From positions 1,297,033 to 1,361,032 of the forward strand of contig NZ_BLXY01000001.1 of assembly GCF_014193585.1 (NCBI RefSeq): a DNA stretch of 64,000 bases, given 5' to 3'. Source of the stretch: Geomonas paludis. GTDB taxonomy: Bacteria > Desulfobacterota > Desulfuromonadia > Geobacterales > Geobacteraceae. Shown in pieces: positions 8,601-15,650 of the stretch (position 1 is its first letter; each line of letters opens with the position of its first letter). The translations under genes were made by a program, and so were the position numbers. The notes under the pieces were generated by a model. It made no database searches. It was not told the DNA's origin and worked only from the letters and a program-made list of their open reading frames with translations.

Positions 8601-10126
8601 AAGTGAGTCCGGGGCAGAGGCTTTTTTCGGATGCTCTGCAGGCGCTTAAGGTGCTACAGGATGCAGGAAGGACGGTGTTGAAGTCGGAAGAGCTCTCCCG
8701 GCAGCAGCGGGAGGTCTTGGTCAAGAATGGCTTTCTGCGTCAGGTCGTCAGGGGGTGGTATATGCCGTCACGCCCCGATGACGCGCCGGGGGACACGACC
8801 CCATGGCATGCGGCGCTGAAAACTTTTGTCCGGGAGTACTGCGACGACCGCTTTGACGAGCTGTGGCACGCCTCGCCTGAATACTCGGTGGCGCTCCATG
8901 TGGGAGCGACGGTTCCCCCGCGGCAGATTGTGGTCTGGTCACCAAAAGCAAGCAACCGTATCCTACCGCTTCCCGATACCTTCTCCTTGCTTGACTACCG
9001 CAGGGACATCGATCCGGGGCGGGTGGAACTCGTGTCGGGGGTGCGGGTGATGCCCCTGTCCCTTGCTCTGATCAAGGTGCCGGAGGTCTTCTTCCGCAGT
9101 TCGGTCCGGGACGCACGTATCGCGCTGCACCAGGTTGACCCGTCCGATTTGCTCAGGGATCTGGTGGAAGGAGGGCACTCCGCTATTGCTGGCAGGCTGG
9201 CCGGAGCGCTTCGGGCCGTGGGGCGGGGACAGGTGGCCGATGAAATCCTATCCACCATGCGCGCGGTGGGATACACCGTTACCGAGACGAACCCTTTCGC
9301 TGCTCCCCTGTCGGAGCTTCACCTCGGGGAGGCGAAGTCGCCTTACGTGCTTCGCATGCGGCTCATGTGGCAGGAGATGAGGGGGGCAGTGCTGAAGGCC
9401 TTTCCTGGCGAACCAGGGCCCCCTGCGGACGTGGCCGGATTCATGGACAGCGTCGAGGAAGTCTATGCGAGTGATGCCTATCACTCCCTTTCCATCGAGG
9501 GGTACCGGGTATCCGACGATTTGATCCGCCGGGTGGCCGGAGGGGGATGGAGCCCCGATACTGCTCCGGCTGACCTGGAGGCGAAGAACGCTCTGGCTGC
9601 GAGGGGGTACTGGCTTGCCCACAACAAGGTGAAGGAGACGATGGTCAAGGTGTTCTCAGGCGCGAACCCCGGGGCCGCCTTTCGTAGCGACCATGCGAGT
9701 TGGTACCAGAGCCTTTGGGAGCCTTGTGTTGCCGCTGGAATCCTGAGACCGGTTGATCTCGCCGGCTACCGCAGTCACCCCGTCTACATCAAGAACGCGG
9801 CCCATGTCCCCCCCTCGAAAGAGGCGGTTCGGGAAATGATGCCTGAACTCTGCTCCCTGCTGCAAGCGGAGGAGAGCGCAGCGGTGCGCGCGGTCCTTGG
9901 ACATTTCCTGTTCGTCTACATCCATCCTTACATGGATGGCAACGGCAGGCTGGGAAGGTTCTTGATGAACGCCATGCTCGGGTCGGGAGGGTATCCTTGG
10001 ACGGTAATCCGGGTGGAGCGGCGCGGGGAGTACCTGGATGCGCTTGATGCGGCAAGTTCGCACGGCGACATCGCTCCATTGGCGGCTTTCATACGCAGTT
10101 GCATGGAGGCTGGAGGTTCGCGCTGA
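8597..10126 (+). CDS. fic: Fic family AMP-transferase with N-terminal winged-helix/AbiEi-like domain
   Basis: GTG start with a strong GGGGGAGGAG site. 509 residues. The N-terminus (KSEELSRQQREVLVKNGFLRQV..GWYMPSRP) resembles the winged-helix domain of AbiEi-type antitoxins. The C-terminal Fic domain has the full catalytic motif HPYMDGNGRLGR near residue 443. An S-x3-E-G inhibitory motif (SLSIEG, residues 297-302) lies N-terminal to it, as in class II Fic proteins that are self-inhibited. Such enzymes transfer AMP or another nucleotide part onto a target protein hydroxyl. The fusion with a DNA-binding-type domain suggests autoregulation. An operator array follows the stop. Confidence 0.85.
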   Translation: MKVSPGQRLFSDALQALKVLQDAGRTVLKSEELSRQQREVLVKNGFLRQVVRGWYMPSRPDDAPGDTTPWHAALKTFVREYCDDRFDELWHASPEYSVALHVGATVPPRQIVVWSPKASNRILPLPDTFSLLDYRRDIDPGRVELVSGVRVMPLSLALIKVPEVFFRSSVRDARIALHQVDPSDLLRDLVEGGHSAIAGRLAGALRAVGRGQVADEILSTMRAVGYTVTETNPFAAPLSELHLGEAKSPYVLRMRLMWQEMRGAVLKAFPGEPGPPADVAGFMDSVEEVYASDAYHSLSIEGYRVSDDLIRRVAGGGWSPDTAPADLEAKNALAARGYWLAHNKVKETMVKVFSGANPGAAFRSDHASWYQSLWEPCVAAGILRPVDLAGYRSHPVYIKNAAHVPPSKEAVREMMPELCSLLQAEESAAVRAVLGHFLFVYIHPYMDGNGRLGRFLMNAMLGSGGYPWTVIRVERRGEYLDALDAASSHGDIAPLAAFIRSCMEAGGSR

Positions 10127-10127
10127 G

Positions 10128-10189
10128 TTGTACAGGGAGGTACAATCATTTGTACTGATACGTACAAAAAATTGTATGGAAGGATACAA
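10128..10189. promoter_or_regulatory. Triple palindromic operator array, 22-bp spacing
   Basis: Three 18-bp palindromes of form TTGTAY-N6-RTACAA occur at 10128-10145, 10150-10167 and 10172-10189. The first two arms are perfect (TTGTAC/GTACAA) and the third is TTGTAT/ATACAA. They begin exactly 22 bp apart, about two helical turns. They fall between the fic stop and the xre gene, so they most likely bind the XRE regulator or the N-terminal domain of the Fic protein. Confidence 0.7.
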
Positions 10190-10336
10190 GGCACTTATGC
10201 TGATCTTTCCTCCTCTGAATCGTTCCGCAGTATTCGGAGCAAGATGCACCACCATTTATGACTTTGTGTCTGAATGTTCTATATGTGATACATTTAAGCA
10301 TTGCAGTGTGGTTATGTATTGCATATGATACGCGGC

Positions 10337-10576
10337 ATGTTATTCGAACTTGGCCAAGAGATCCGCAAAGTCCGCAAGCTCCGGAAGGTCACGCAAGAAC
10401 AGATCGCACGTGAACTCGGCATGAGCCGGGCTACCATCAGCCAGCTCGAGGCGGGTACAGTGCAGGAGCTCGGGATCAGAAAGGTGATACGGGTGCTCGA
10501 CTACCTGGGGCTTGAACTGCGTGTTCGTAAGGCCGGTGCTCCCCCCACCCTTGAAGAGTTGAGAGAGGATTTATGA
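10337..10576 (+). CDS. XRE-family (HipB-like) transcriptional regulator
   Basis: A ~79-residue protein; ATG 10337 (MLFELGQEIRKVR) is the usual start for the family, although ATG 10325 is also in frame. Residues 3-60 form a classic helix-turn-helix: RKLRKVTQEQIARELGMSRA then TISQLEAG. It resembles HipB antitoxins. Its stop overlaps an ATG (ATGA, 10573-10576) that opens a 12-codon frame starting MSGTVQVW, like the N-terminus of HipA, so the kinase partner seems to have been lost. It may bind the palindrome array at 10128-10189. Confidence 0.8.
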   Translation: MLFELGQEIRKVRKLRKVTQEQIARELGMSRATISQLEAGTVQELGIRKVIRVLDYLGLELRVRKAGAPPTLEELREDL

Positions 10577-10611
10577 GCGGCACGGTGCAGGTCTGGTCGG
10601 GAACGAAATGA
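10573..10611 (+). pseudogene. Possible hipA remnant (12 codons)
   Basis: ATG 10573 is coupled to the stop of the XRE gene. It encodes MSGTVQVWSGTK and then stops. HipA kinases start with a similar M-x-x-x-V-x-VW pattern and always follow hipB. No HipA motifs occur downstream before the integrase. The evidence is short and positional only. Confidence 0.35.
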
Positions 10612-10743
10612 TGCACGGGTGGCGGATTCCCTCCTCAGGACTCGTTATTCTGTTGATTTAAGTAATATATACTTTGCTTATTTGCCTCAATTAAGCTCGA
10701 AACTGAAATATCGGTCGCATCATAATCAAGAGCCGGAGTTCTG

Positions 10744-12099
10744 CTAAGCCAGAGGTCTGCCGTCCGCTTCAGGCTCCCCCTTAAGGATCTCGATCAGTAG
10801 CTGCTCCCACTTGGTCAGCGCTACTTCCTTTTCCTTGTCATACCGGTACTTGTTGTAGATCCCCACAATCCCCGATTTCTTGTGGTTCACCACCTCCTCG
10901 GCGACCTCTTCGATAATTCCGACTCGTGCCATGTTGGTTCGGGCGGTACGGCGCAGGTCCTGGGGGGACCACGGCTTCATGCCGAAGTAGGGCTTCTTGC
11001 TGGCGTTGATGATCTCTTTGCCGACTGTCTTTGTTCCGGTGTTTTCATAGCTTCGGTTGATCGCCTTCGACAGCACGGTGGGCGAGATGTGGGGGCTCTT
11101 GCCGTCGGAGGGGAAGATGTAGCCATGGGTGTCGCCTATGAGGTTGAGGGCTGTGTCGGTGAGATAGACTCGGTGCTCCCGGCGGTTCTTGGCGACTTCG
11201 GCAGGAATGGTCCACCAGCGCCCCTTGATCTGCTCGCGGTGCATTTGGGTCACCTCGCCGGGGCGCTGAGCCGTAACCAGCACCAGCTTGATGGCGCGCT
11301 TGACCTGCAGCGACATCGCCGACCGGTCGATCTCATTCCAGGCCCTCACGATCTCGTCGTCGTCCAGGTGCCGCTCATCGGCTTTGGGTGCGATCCGGGG
11401 GACGGACTCGGTGATTTCATTGAAGGGCTGGATCTCCGCCCACTCCATCCGATAGGCATATTTGAACATCTGGCGACAGAGCTTCATGGCGTTGCGTGCC
11501 GCCCCGGGTAGGGTAGCTGCGATCTTTTCAATCAGAGCCACTGCGTGCCTTCGTCTGATGGCGTTTATCTCCTCGCCCCCTATAGCCGGGAGAACGTGAA
11601 GCCTGAGACAGGAGAGGACTGTATCGCGCCAGCGCTTGGTGTGGTTGACTTGGGAAAATCTTACCATCCAGACCGCCGCGAGTTGTTCCACCGTCTGAGG
11701 AGTGAATTCTTCCGGAATACCACCCTCAAGGAGATAGTCAAAGGTGCATCTCCCCAACTCTTCCGCGGCACTGGCGGCGGCTTTCGCCTCTTCTACAGCC
11801 TGTTTTGCCGCCTCAAGCTGCTTCTCCGTGGCGGCTTTTTTCTCCTCGCGCGGGTCGATTCCCTTTTTGACTGAGTTATAGGCGACATTATAAAGTCTTC
11901 TGGCCTCGGCAAGGGTACAGCCGGGATACTGGCCAAGTCGCAGATAGCCCTTGCTCCCGTCCAACTCGAATATGTACAAGAAGGTCTTGGTGCCGGTTGG
12001 CATGACCTGCAGGGTGAACCCACGCCCTTCACGGAGGTAATATTTGCGGCTTCTGGGCTTTGCGGCCGCGATCATTTTTTCGGTAAATTGGTTACCCAT
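10744..12099 (-). CDS. int: Tyrosine recombinase (P4-type integrase)
   Basis: The frame is open up to 12327, but that extension reads through the tRNA fragment. ATG 12099 has GGAGG seven bases upstream and starts MGNQFTEKMIAAAKPRSRKY, a typical DUF4102 N-terminus. 451 residues. The catalytic domain shows the first Arg in TAQRPGEV, then PQDLRRTARTN (Gln where many have His) and the nucleophile Tyr in GIYNKYRYD. It sits next to a tRNA-Gly 3' fragment and reads inward, so it is the integrase of the conjugative element occupying the left of the window. Confidence 0.9.
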   Translation of the reverse strand: MGNQFTEKMIAAAKPRSRKYYLREGRGFTLQVMPTGTKTFLYIFELDGSKGYLRLGQYPGCTLAEARRLYNVAYNSVKKGIDPREEKKAATEKQLEAAKQAVEEAKAAASAAEELGRCTFDYLLEGGIPEEFTPQTVEQLAAVWMVRFSQVNHTKRWRDTVLSCLRLHVLPAIGGEEINAIRRRHAVALIEKIAATLPGAARNAMKLCRQMFKYAYRMEWAEIQPFNEITESVPRIAPKADERHLDDDEIVRAWNEIDRSAMSLQVKRAIKLVLVTAQRPGEVTQMHREQIKGRWWTIPAEVAKNRREHRVYLTDTALNLIGDTHGYIFPSDGKSPHISPTVLSKAINRSYENTGTKTVGKEIINASKKPYFGMKPWSPQDLRRTARTNMARVGIIEEVAEEVVNHKKSGIVGIYNKYRYDKEKEVALTKWEQLLIEILKGEPEADGRPLA

Positions 12100-12277
12100 A
12101 TTGCCTCCAAATCCGGCTTGCATCCGTTTGTGCATCCGTTTTGCATCCGGCTTGAGGTGAGGTGGGTTGAAACGGTGTGAAATGATATTATCGGTAAAGC
12201 CGTGTAAAATCAAGTCAATATGTAGGGTCGGTGGTACGGATTGGAAGGCCCTGAAACGCGCTGAGACGGTCAAATAA

Positions 12278-12326
12278 CAGATTCCCAAGCTGAAGGTCGC
12301 GGGTTCGAATCCCGTTTCCCGCTCCA
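12278..12326 (+). tRNA. 3' fragment of tRNA-Gly(CCC): element attachment site
   Basis: The bases contain an anticodon loop TTCCCAA (anticodon CCC), a T arm (GCGGG-TTCGAAT-CCCGT), the acceptor 3' strand TTCCCGC and CCA at 12324-12326. The matching 5' half (expected GCGGGAA start) is absent immediately upstream, and the 5' anticodon stem is mispaired. This is what remains at one end of an element integrated in a tRNA gene; the rebuilt intact tRNA should be at the left end, outside the window. Confidence 0.75.
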
Positions 12327-12336
12327 AAGCAATTCC

Positions 12337-12367
12337 AACCCCGACTGCTAACGCAGCCGGGGTTTTT
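12337..12367 (+). terminator. Rho-independent terminator after tRNA fragment
   Basis: AACCCCGACTGC-TAAC-GCAGCCGGGG stem with one mismatch, followed by TTTTT. It presumably terminates the original tRNA-Gly transcript and marks resumption of chromosomal sequence. Confidence 0.8.
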
Positions 12368-12470
12368 GCATTTAGGCACCTTCTTCCGGCTATTTCCCTT
12401 GTATTCCCCCCCCTCTGCTCTCTTCAATCCCACTAGCTGCCAATATCTTTTCCTTAGCTGTATGACCAGA

Positions 12471-12498
12471 TTGACATCTGCGGACTGGTTGGTAATTT
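12471..12498 (+). promoter_or_regulatory. Possible sigma-70 promoter
   Basis: TTGACA at 12471-12476 and TAATTT at 12493-12498 (16-bp spacer) precede the hydrolase start by 36 bp. The -35 is perfect but the -10 is weak. Confidence 0.35.
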
Positions 12499-12533
12499 TT
12501 AAGTTTTTACTCCTTCGCACGTGGGGGGAAAGG

Positions 12534-13241
12534 ATGAGCTCAGTACTCCAGATTGGAAGTCGTGGCCCCGAGGTCCTACAGTTACAGGTGCTTCTGAATA
12601 AGCTCCTCAGACCTCAGCCACCATTGAAACCTGACGGCATTTTCGGGGCTCACACGGAGAACGCGCTGAGGAAGTATCAAGCGGCCGTTGGAATAGGCAT
12701 TGATGGAGTTGCAGGTCCACACTCTTGGGCTGCTCTTCAACAGGGGATGGTGCCGCAGGCTACAATGCCTCAACATGTGGCTCTGGATTTTTCCCGCGCG
12801 CCGTGGCTCAAAATTGCTGCTGGGGAGATTGGACAAGTGCAATTTAAAGATAATGCCCACAATCCTCGTATTCTCCAATATCACGCAGCAACCCTATGTG
12901 GTGCGACAGATGACGAGACGGCTTGGTGTTCATCCTTTGTAAACTGGTGTCTAAAAGGAGCGGGGATTGTTGGTACGAGGTCTGCTGCTGCAAGAAGCTG
13001 GTTGCACTGGGGCCAGATTTGCGGTCCTATCCTCGGTGCGATCACTGTCATTTATGAGTTTAGTAGGCCATGTACCCGGTCTGGGTATCATGTCGGCTTT
13101 TGGATAGAAGAAACCGGGTCTCACTTCAAGCTCTTGGGGGGCAACCAAAGCCGAATGGTCAAGTTTTCAAATTTCCCCAAATCCGGATATGGGTCGGTAG
13201 GACATCGATGGCCTTTGCAAGTGAATGTAAAGGAGCCGTGA
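12534..13241 (+). CDS. Peptidoglycan-binding TIGR02594-family amidase-like hydrolase
   Basis: ATG 12534 (MSSVLQIGSRGPEVLQLQ) follows GGGGGGAAAGG; 235 residues. Residues 4-70 form a PG_binding_1 domain (DGIFGAHTENALRKYQ). Residues 85-230 match the TIGR02594 cysteine hydrolase family: NPRILQYHAAT, the nucleophile in TAWCSSFVNWCL, YHVGFWIEE with the His, and LGGNQS. No signal peptide is seen, so export would need a holin, secretion system or lysis. The next gene overlaps by one base and encodes a secreted protein. A paralogue with the same layout is at 32102-32581. A cell-wall toxin with periplasmic protector, or a phage-type lysin unit, both fit. Confidence 0.8.
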   Translation: MSSVLQIGSRGPEVLQLQVLLNKLLRPQPPLKPDGIFGAHTENALRKYQAAVGIGIDGVAGPHSWAALQQGMVPQATMPQHVALDFSRAPWLKIAAGEIGQVQFKDNAHNPRILQYHAATLCGATDDETAWCSSFVNWCLKGAGIVGTRSAAARSWLHWGQICGPILGAITVIYEFSRPCTRSGYHVGFWIEETGSHFKLLGGNQSRMVKFSNFPKSGYGSVGHRWPLQVNVKEP

Positions 13242-13666
13242 TGCGAGTGCTGGTCCTTCTTTTGCTGGCAATATCAATCCAGGCCTTGTGCTATGGATCT
13301 GATGAAACTGACAGCGCAGGCAAGTTTTGGACTTCGTTCCGGAAGGCGGTGCTCGTCAATGATCAGGCGAAGTTGCTTGAGATGACGAGTTTCCCCCTGG
13401 ATGTCCGCGGCGTCAGCGACGACATCCCTGCAACCTCATACAACAGGCGGGACTTTCCTGGGATTTTTAAGAAGATCTTGCTGCAACCCCAATACCTTCT
13501 AGTCAATGGTCGCCTTAGGACCAAAACCATGCTCGGCCTTATTTACGACAAAGCCACGCTCACTAAGCAAGATCTCGCAACGCCAACCTTTTTCCGCTTT
13601 CACCAGCTTGAGTTCGAGAAGCGAAAAGGTCGATGGTTTCTTGTTAGGGCGTACTTGGAGGAATGA
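13241..13666 (+). CDS. Secreted partner of the hydrolase (possible immunity protein)
   Basis: ATG 13241 overlaps the hydrolase stop (TGATG). 141 residues with a signal peptide (MRVLVLLLLAISIQALCYG) and a mature domain containing FWTSFRKAVLVNDQAKLLEM and a C-terminal FHQLEFEKRKGRWFLVRAYLEE. The latter resembles SnoaL/DUF4440-like or other cystatin-type small folds, but I cannot name a family. Overlap with a peptidoglycan hydrolase and periplasmic targeting match the pattern of amidase-immunity pairs. The second module in this window has an unrelated secreted partner in the same place, as expected if immunity proteins diversify. Confidence 0.6.
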   Translation: MRVLVLLLLAISIQALCYGSDETDSAGKFWTSFRKAVLVNDQAKLLEMTSFPLDVRGVSDDIPATSYNRRDFPGIFKKILLQPQYLLVNGRLRTKTMLGLIYDKATLTKQDLATPTFFRFHQLEFEKRKGRWFLVRAYLEE

Positions 13667-13696
13667 ACTAGTCAAGCGGTGGCAAGGGAGGATATC

Positions 13697-14002
13697 GTGC
13701 TTGAACACGTCAGAAGAACATGGGAGAACCGAAGAAAGTATAGGCATTTTTCTGATATGCCCTCTTCATTGCTCGTTATAATTGGCACACCAGCTTCTTT
13801 GTTTAGCGGATACCTCACTGTTGTTCTCGGCAGTGTGATGCCTGATTGGTTCCGAATAGCGAACAGTCTTCCATTTTGCAGATGGGGATGGAGTGGTTGG
13901 GTTCTTCTAGTTGTTTTGGCACAGTTGGCTGCCTTGTGCTGGGGATACGGGAATATCGCGTGGCGTTGCAACGGAATCATTCGTGATCGATGGTTCAAAT
14001 AG
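13697..14002 (+). CDS. Small two-helix membrane protein
   Basis: GTG 13697 is chosen because GGGAGG lies five bases upstream; an earlier GTG at 13679 has none. About 101 residues: a basic N-terminus (LEHVRRTWENRRKYRHF), a hydrophobic stretch SSLLVIIGTPASLFSGYL and a second, WVLLVVLAQLAALCWGYG. No family recognised. It follows the hydrolase-partner pair by 31 bp and may share its transcript. Small membrane proteins in such clusters can be holin-like, but nothing in the sequence proves it. Confidence 0.5.
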   Translation: MLEHVRRTWENRRKYRHFSDMPSSLLVIIGTPASLFSGYLTVVLGSVMPDWFRIANSLPFCRWGWSGWVLLVVLAQLAALCWGYGNIAWRCNGIIRDRWFK

Positions 14003-14015
14003 GTCTCTTTTGTAT

Positions 14016-14060
14016 CTCTCAGATTCCCTCAGATTTTCTCCGTGGCCAATGGTTGTGAGG
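14016..14060 (+). repeat. CTCAGA-leader repeat, copy 1
   Basis: Family of ~45 bp: (T)CTCAGATTNYCTCAGA then TTCTCCGTGGCCAATGGTTTTGAGG. This copy ends 108 bp before the Hsp70-like gene. Confidence 0.8.
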
Positions 14061-14168
14061 GCGTTTACAACTTGCCACCGCCCGCGCCTTTCTGTTACAA
14101 CATCCACCTATTTCATTTCTCCGGGCGGGTCCCCAAGGGACCCGCCCTTGTTGTTTTCGGGAGTCTGC

Positions 14169-15445
14169 ATGAAGGCAGTTTTCGGCATCGATTTTGGCAC
14201 CACCAACTCCGCCCTTTCTACCACGACGGCCGCGTCGAAGTCGTCGACATCGACGAGACAAGCGGCAATGCTGCGCTGATGCGCTCGGTCCTGTACTTCA
14301 ACGAGGACGACGAGATCTTCACCGGCCAGGACGCCATCAACCAGTACGTCGGCGACGGCGCGACCGGTCGCTTCATGCAGTCCATCAAGAACTTCCTGCC
14401 CAACCGGAGTTTCGAGGGGACCGAGGTGTTCGGCAAGAAGTACGGCATCGATGACCTGGTCGCCATCATCCTCAGGAGGATCAAGGCGAAAGGGGAAGCG
14501 TACCTCGGCGCTCCCGTGGACAGCGTCGTCCTGGGTCGCCCGGTCGTTTTCTCCGAGGATGCGGAAAAGGACGCCCTGGCGCAAAACCGGTTGGAGAAGG
14601 CCGCGCGCAAGGCGGGCTTTCGCCACATCCACTTCCAGTTCGAGCCCGTCGCCGCCGCCTTGGCATACGAAGAGACCCTTCCCGCCGGCGCCGAAAAGCT
14701 GGTCTTCATCGGCGACTTCGGCGGCGGTACCTCGGACTTCACCGTCATCCGTGTCAAGGGGGGAGACTTTGGCAGGGCTGACCGGCGCGCCGACGTCCTC
14801 TCCATCGGCGGGGTCTATACGGCGGGAGACAAGTTCGACTCGCAGATCATGTGGGAGAAGGTGGCTAAGTACTTCGGCCGCGGCGTGCGGTACAAGGGGA
14901 TGGGGAAGGACGAGCTGTTCGACATCCCGCACAGCATCATCTACACGCTGTGCCAGTGGCACCGGATTCCGCTCCTGAGGGCGAGAAAGACCCGGGAGCA
15001 GATCCGCCTCATCAAGAACGCCGCCACGGACCGGCAGGCCCTGGAAAACCTGGAGCACCTCATCAGCGACAACTATGGTTTCTTCCTGTTCCAGTGCATC
15101 GAGAAGGCGAAGTGCGAGTTGTCGCAGCAGGACGCCGCGCTGGTGAGGTTCCAGGAGCGCGGCCTGGTCATCGAGGAGGGAATCACGAGGGAGGAGTTCG
15201 AGACGATCAACCGTGACAACCTGGCCCGGATCTCCGGCTGCATCGACGAAGTCATCAGCAAGTCCGGAGTCAGCAGCGATCAGATCGACACCGTGTTCCT
15301 CACCGGGGGCACCTCCCGCATCCCGATGATCCGTCGCCTCTTCGAAGACCGTTTCGGCCCTGACAAGCTGGAGCACCGCAACGCCTTCACCAGCGTCGTC
15401 CACGGCCTGGGCGCCAGTGTCCCGCTCTTTTATCAAGGCCGTTAA
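14169..15445 (+). pseudogene. Hsp70-family (YegD-like) chaperone, single-base frameshift
   Basis: ATG 14169 after GGGAG encodes MKAVFGIDFGTTNSALS, the phosphate-1 motif of Hsp70/actin ATPases. The rest of the protein is in another frame from 14219 (YHDGRVEVVDIDE onward to 15445). One base is missing in CCCTTTCTACC around 14214-14221. Downstream motifs are intact: FEPVAAALAYE, VFIGDFGGGTSDFTV (phosphate 2) and VFLTGGTSRIPMIRR (adenosine). No C-terminal substrate-binding domain, as in YegD-type proteins (~425 residues). No -1 slippery heptamer is visible, so this is a real frameshift or a sequencing error. A shortened product could start at ATG 14279. Confidence 0.8.
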
Positions 15446-15504
15446 CACGCCCGCAACGCCGCACCTCCGAAAGGCCGGGACTTTCCTCAGCCCCGGTCTT
15501 GCAT

Positions 15505-15549
15505 TTCTCAGATTTCCTCAGATTTTCTCCGTGGCCAATGGTTTTGAGG
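15505..15549 (+). repeat. CTCAGA-leader repeat, copy 2
   Basis: Same family as 14016-14060, nearly identical over the CTCCGTGGCCAATGG core. It ends 101 bp upstream of the sigma-54 regulator start. Confidence 0.8.
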
Positions 15550-15650
15550 TCTACTGCCGGCCCTTTCTTACCGGATTGACGCGATGCGGCCTATGTGAGA
15601 AACTCCCCCATCGCCTGACACACCCGTCGCTTCTGTCACGAGGTTCCCGG

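Noticed and set aside
18-12326. Prophage explanation for the left region
   Set aside because: No capsid, tail or packaging genes; relaxase and coupling protein point to conjugation.
12100-12327. 76-residue N-terminal extension of the integrase
   Set aside because: It is translated from the tRNA-Gly fragment in reverse; the ribosome site and domain start support 12099.
14210-14222. Programmed -1 frameshift in the Hsp70-like gene
   Set aside because: No X-XXY-YYZ slippery heptamer or downstream structure is apparent; a lost base explains it better.
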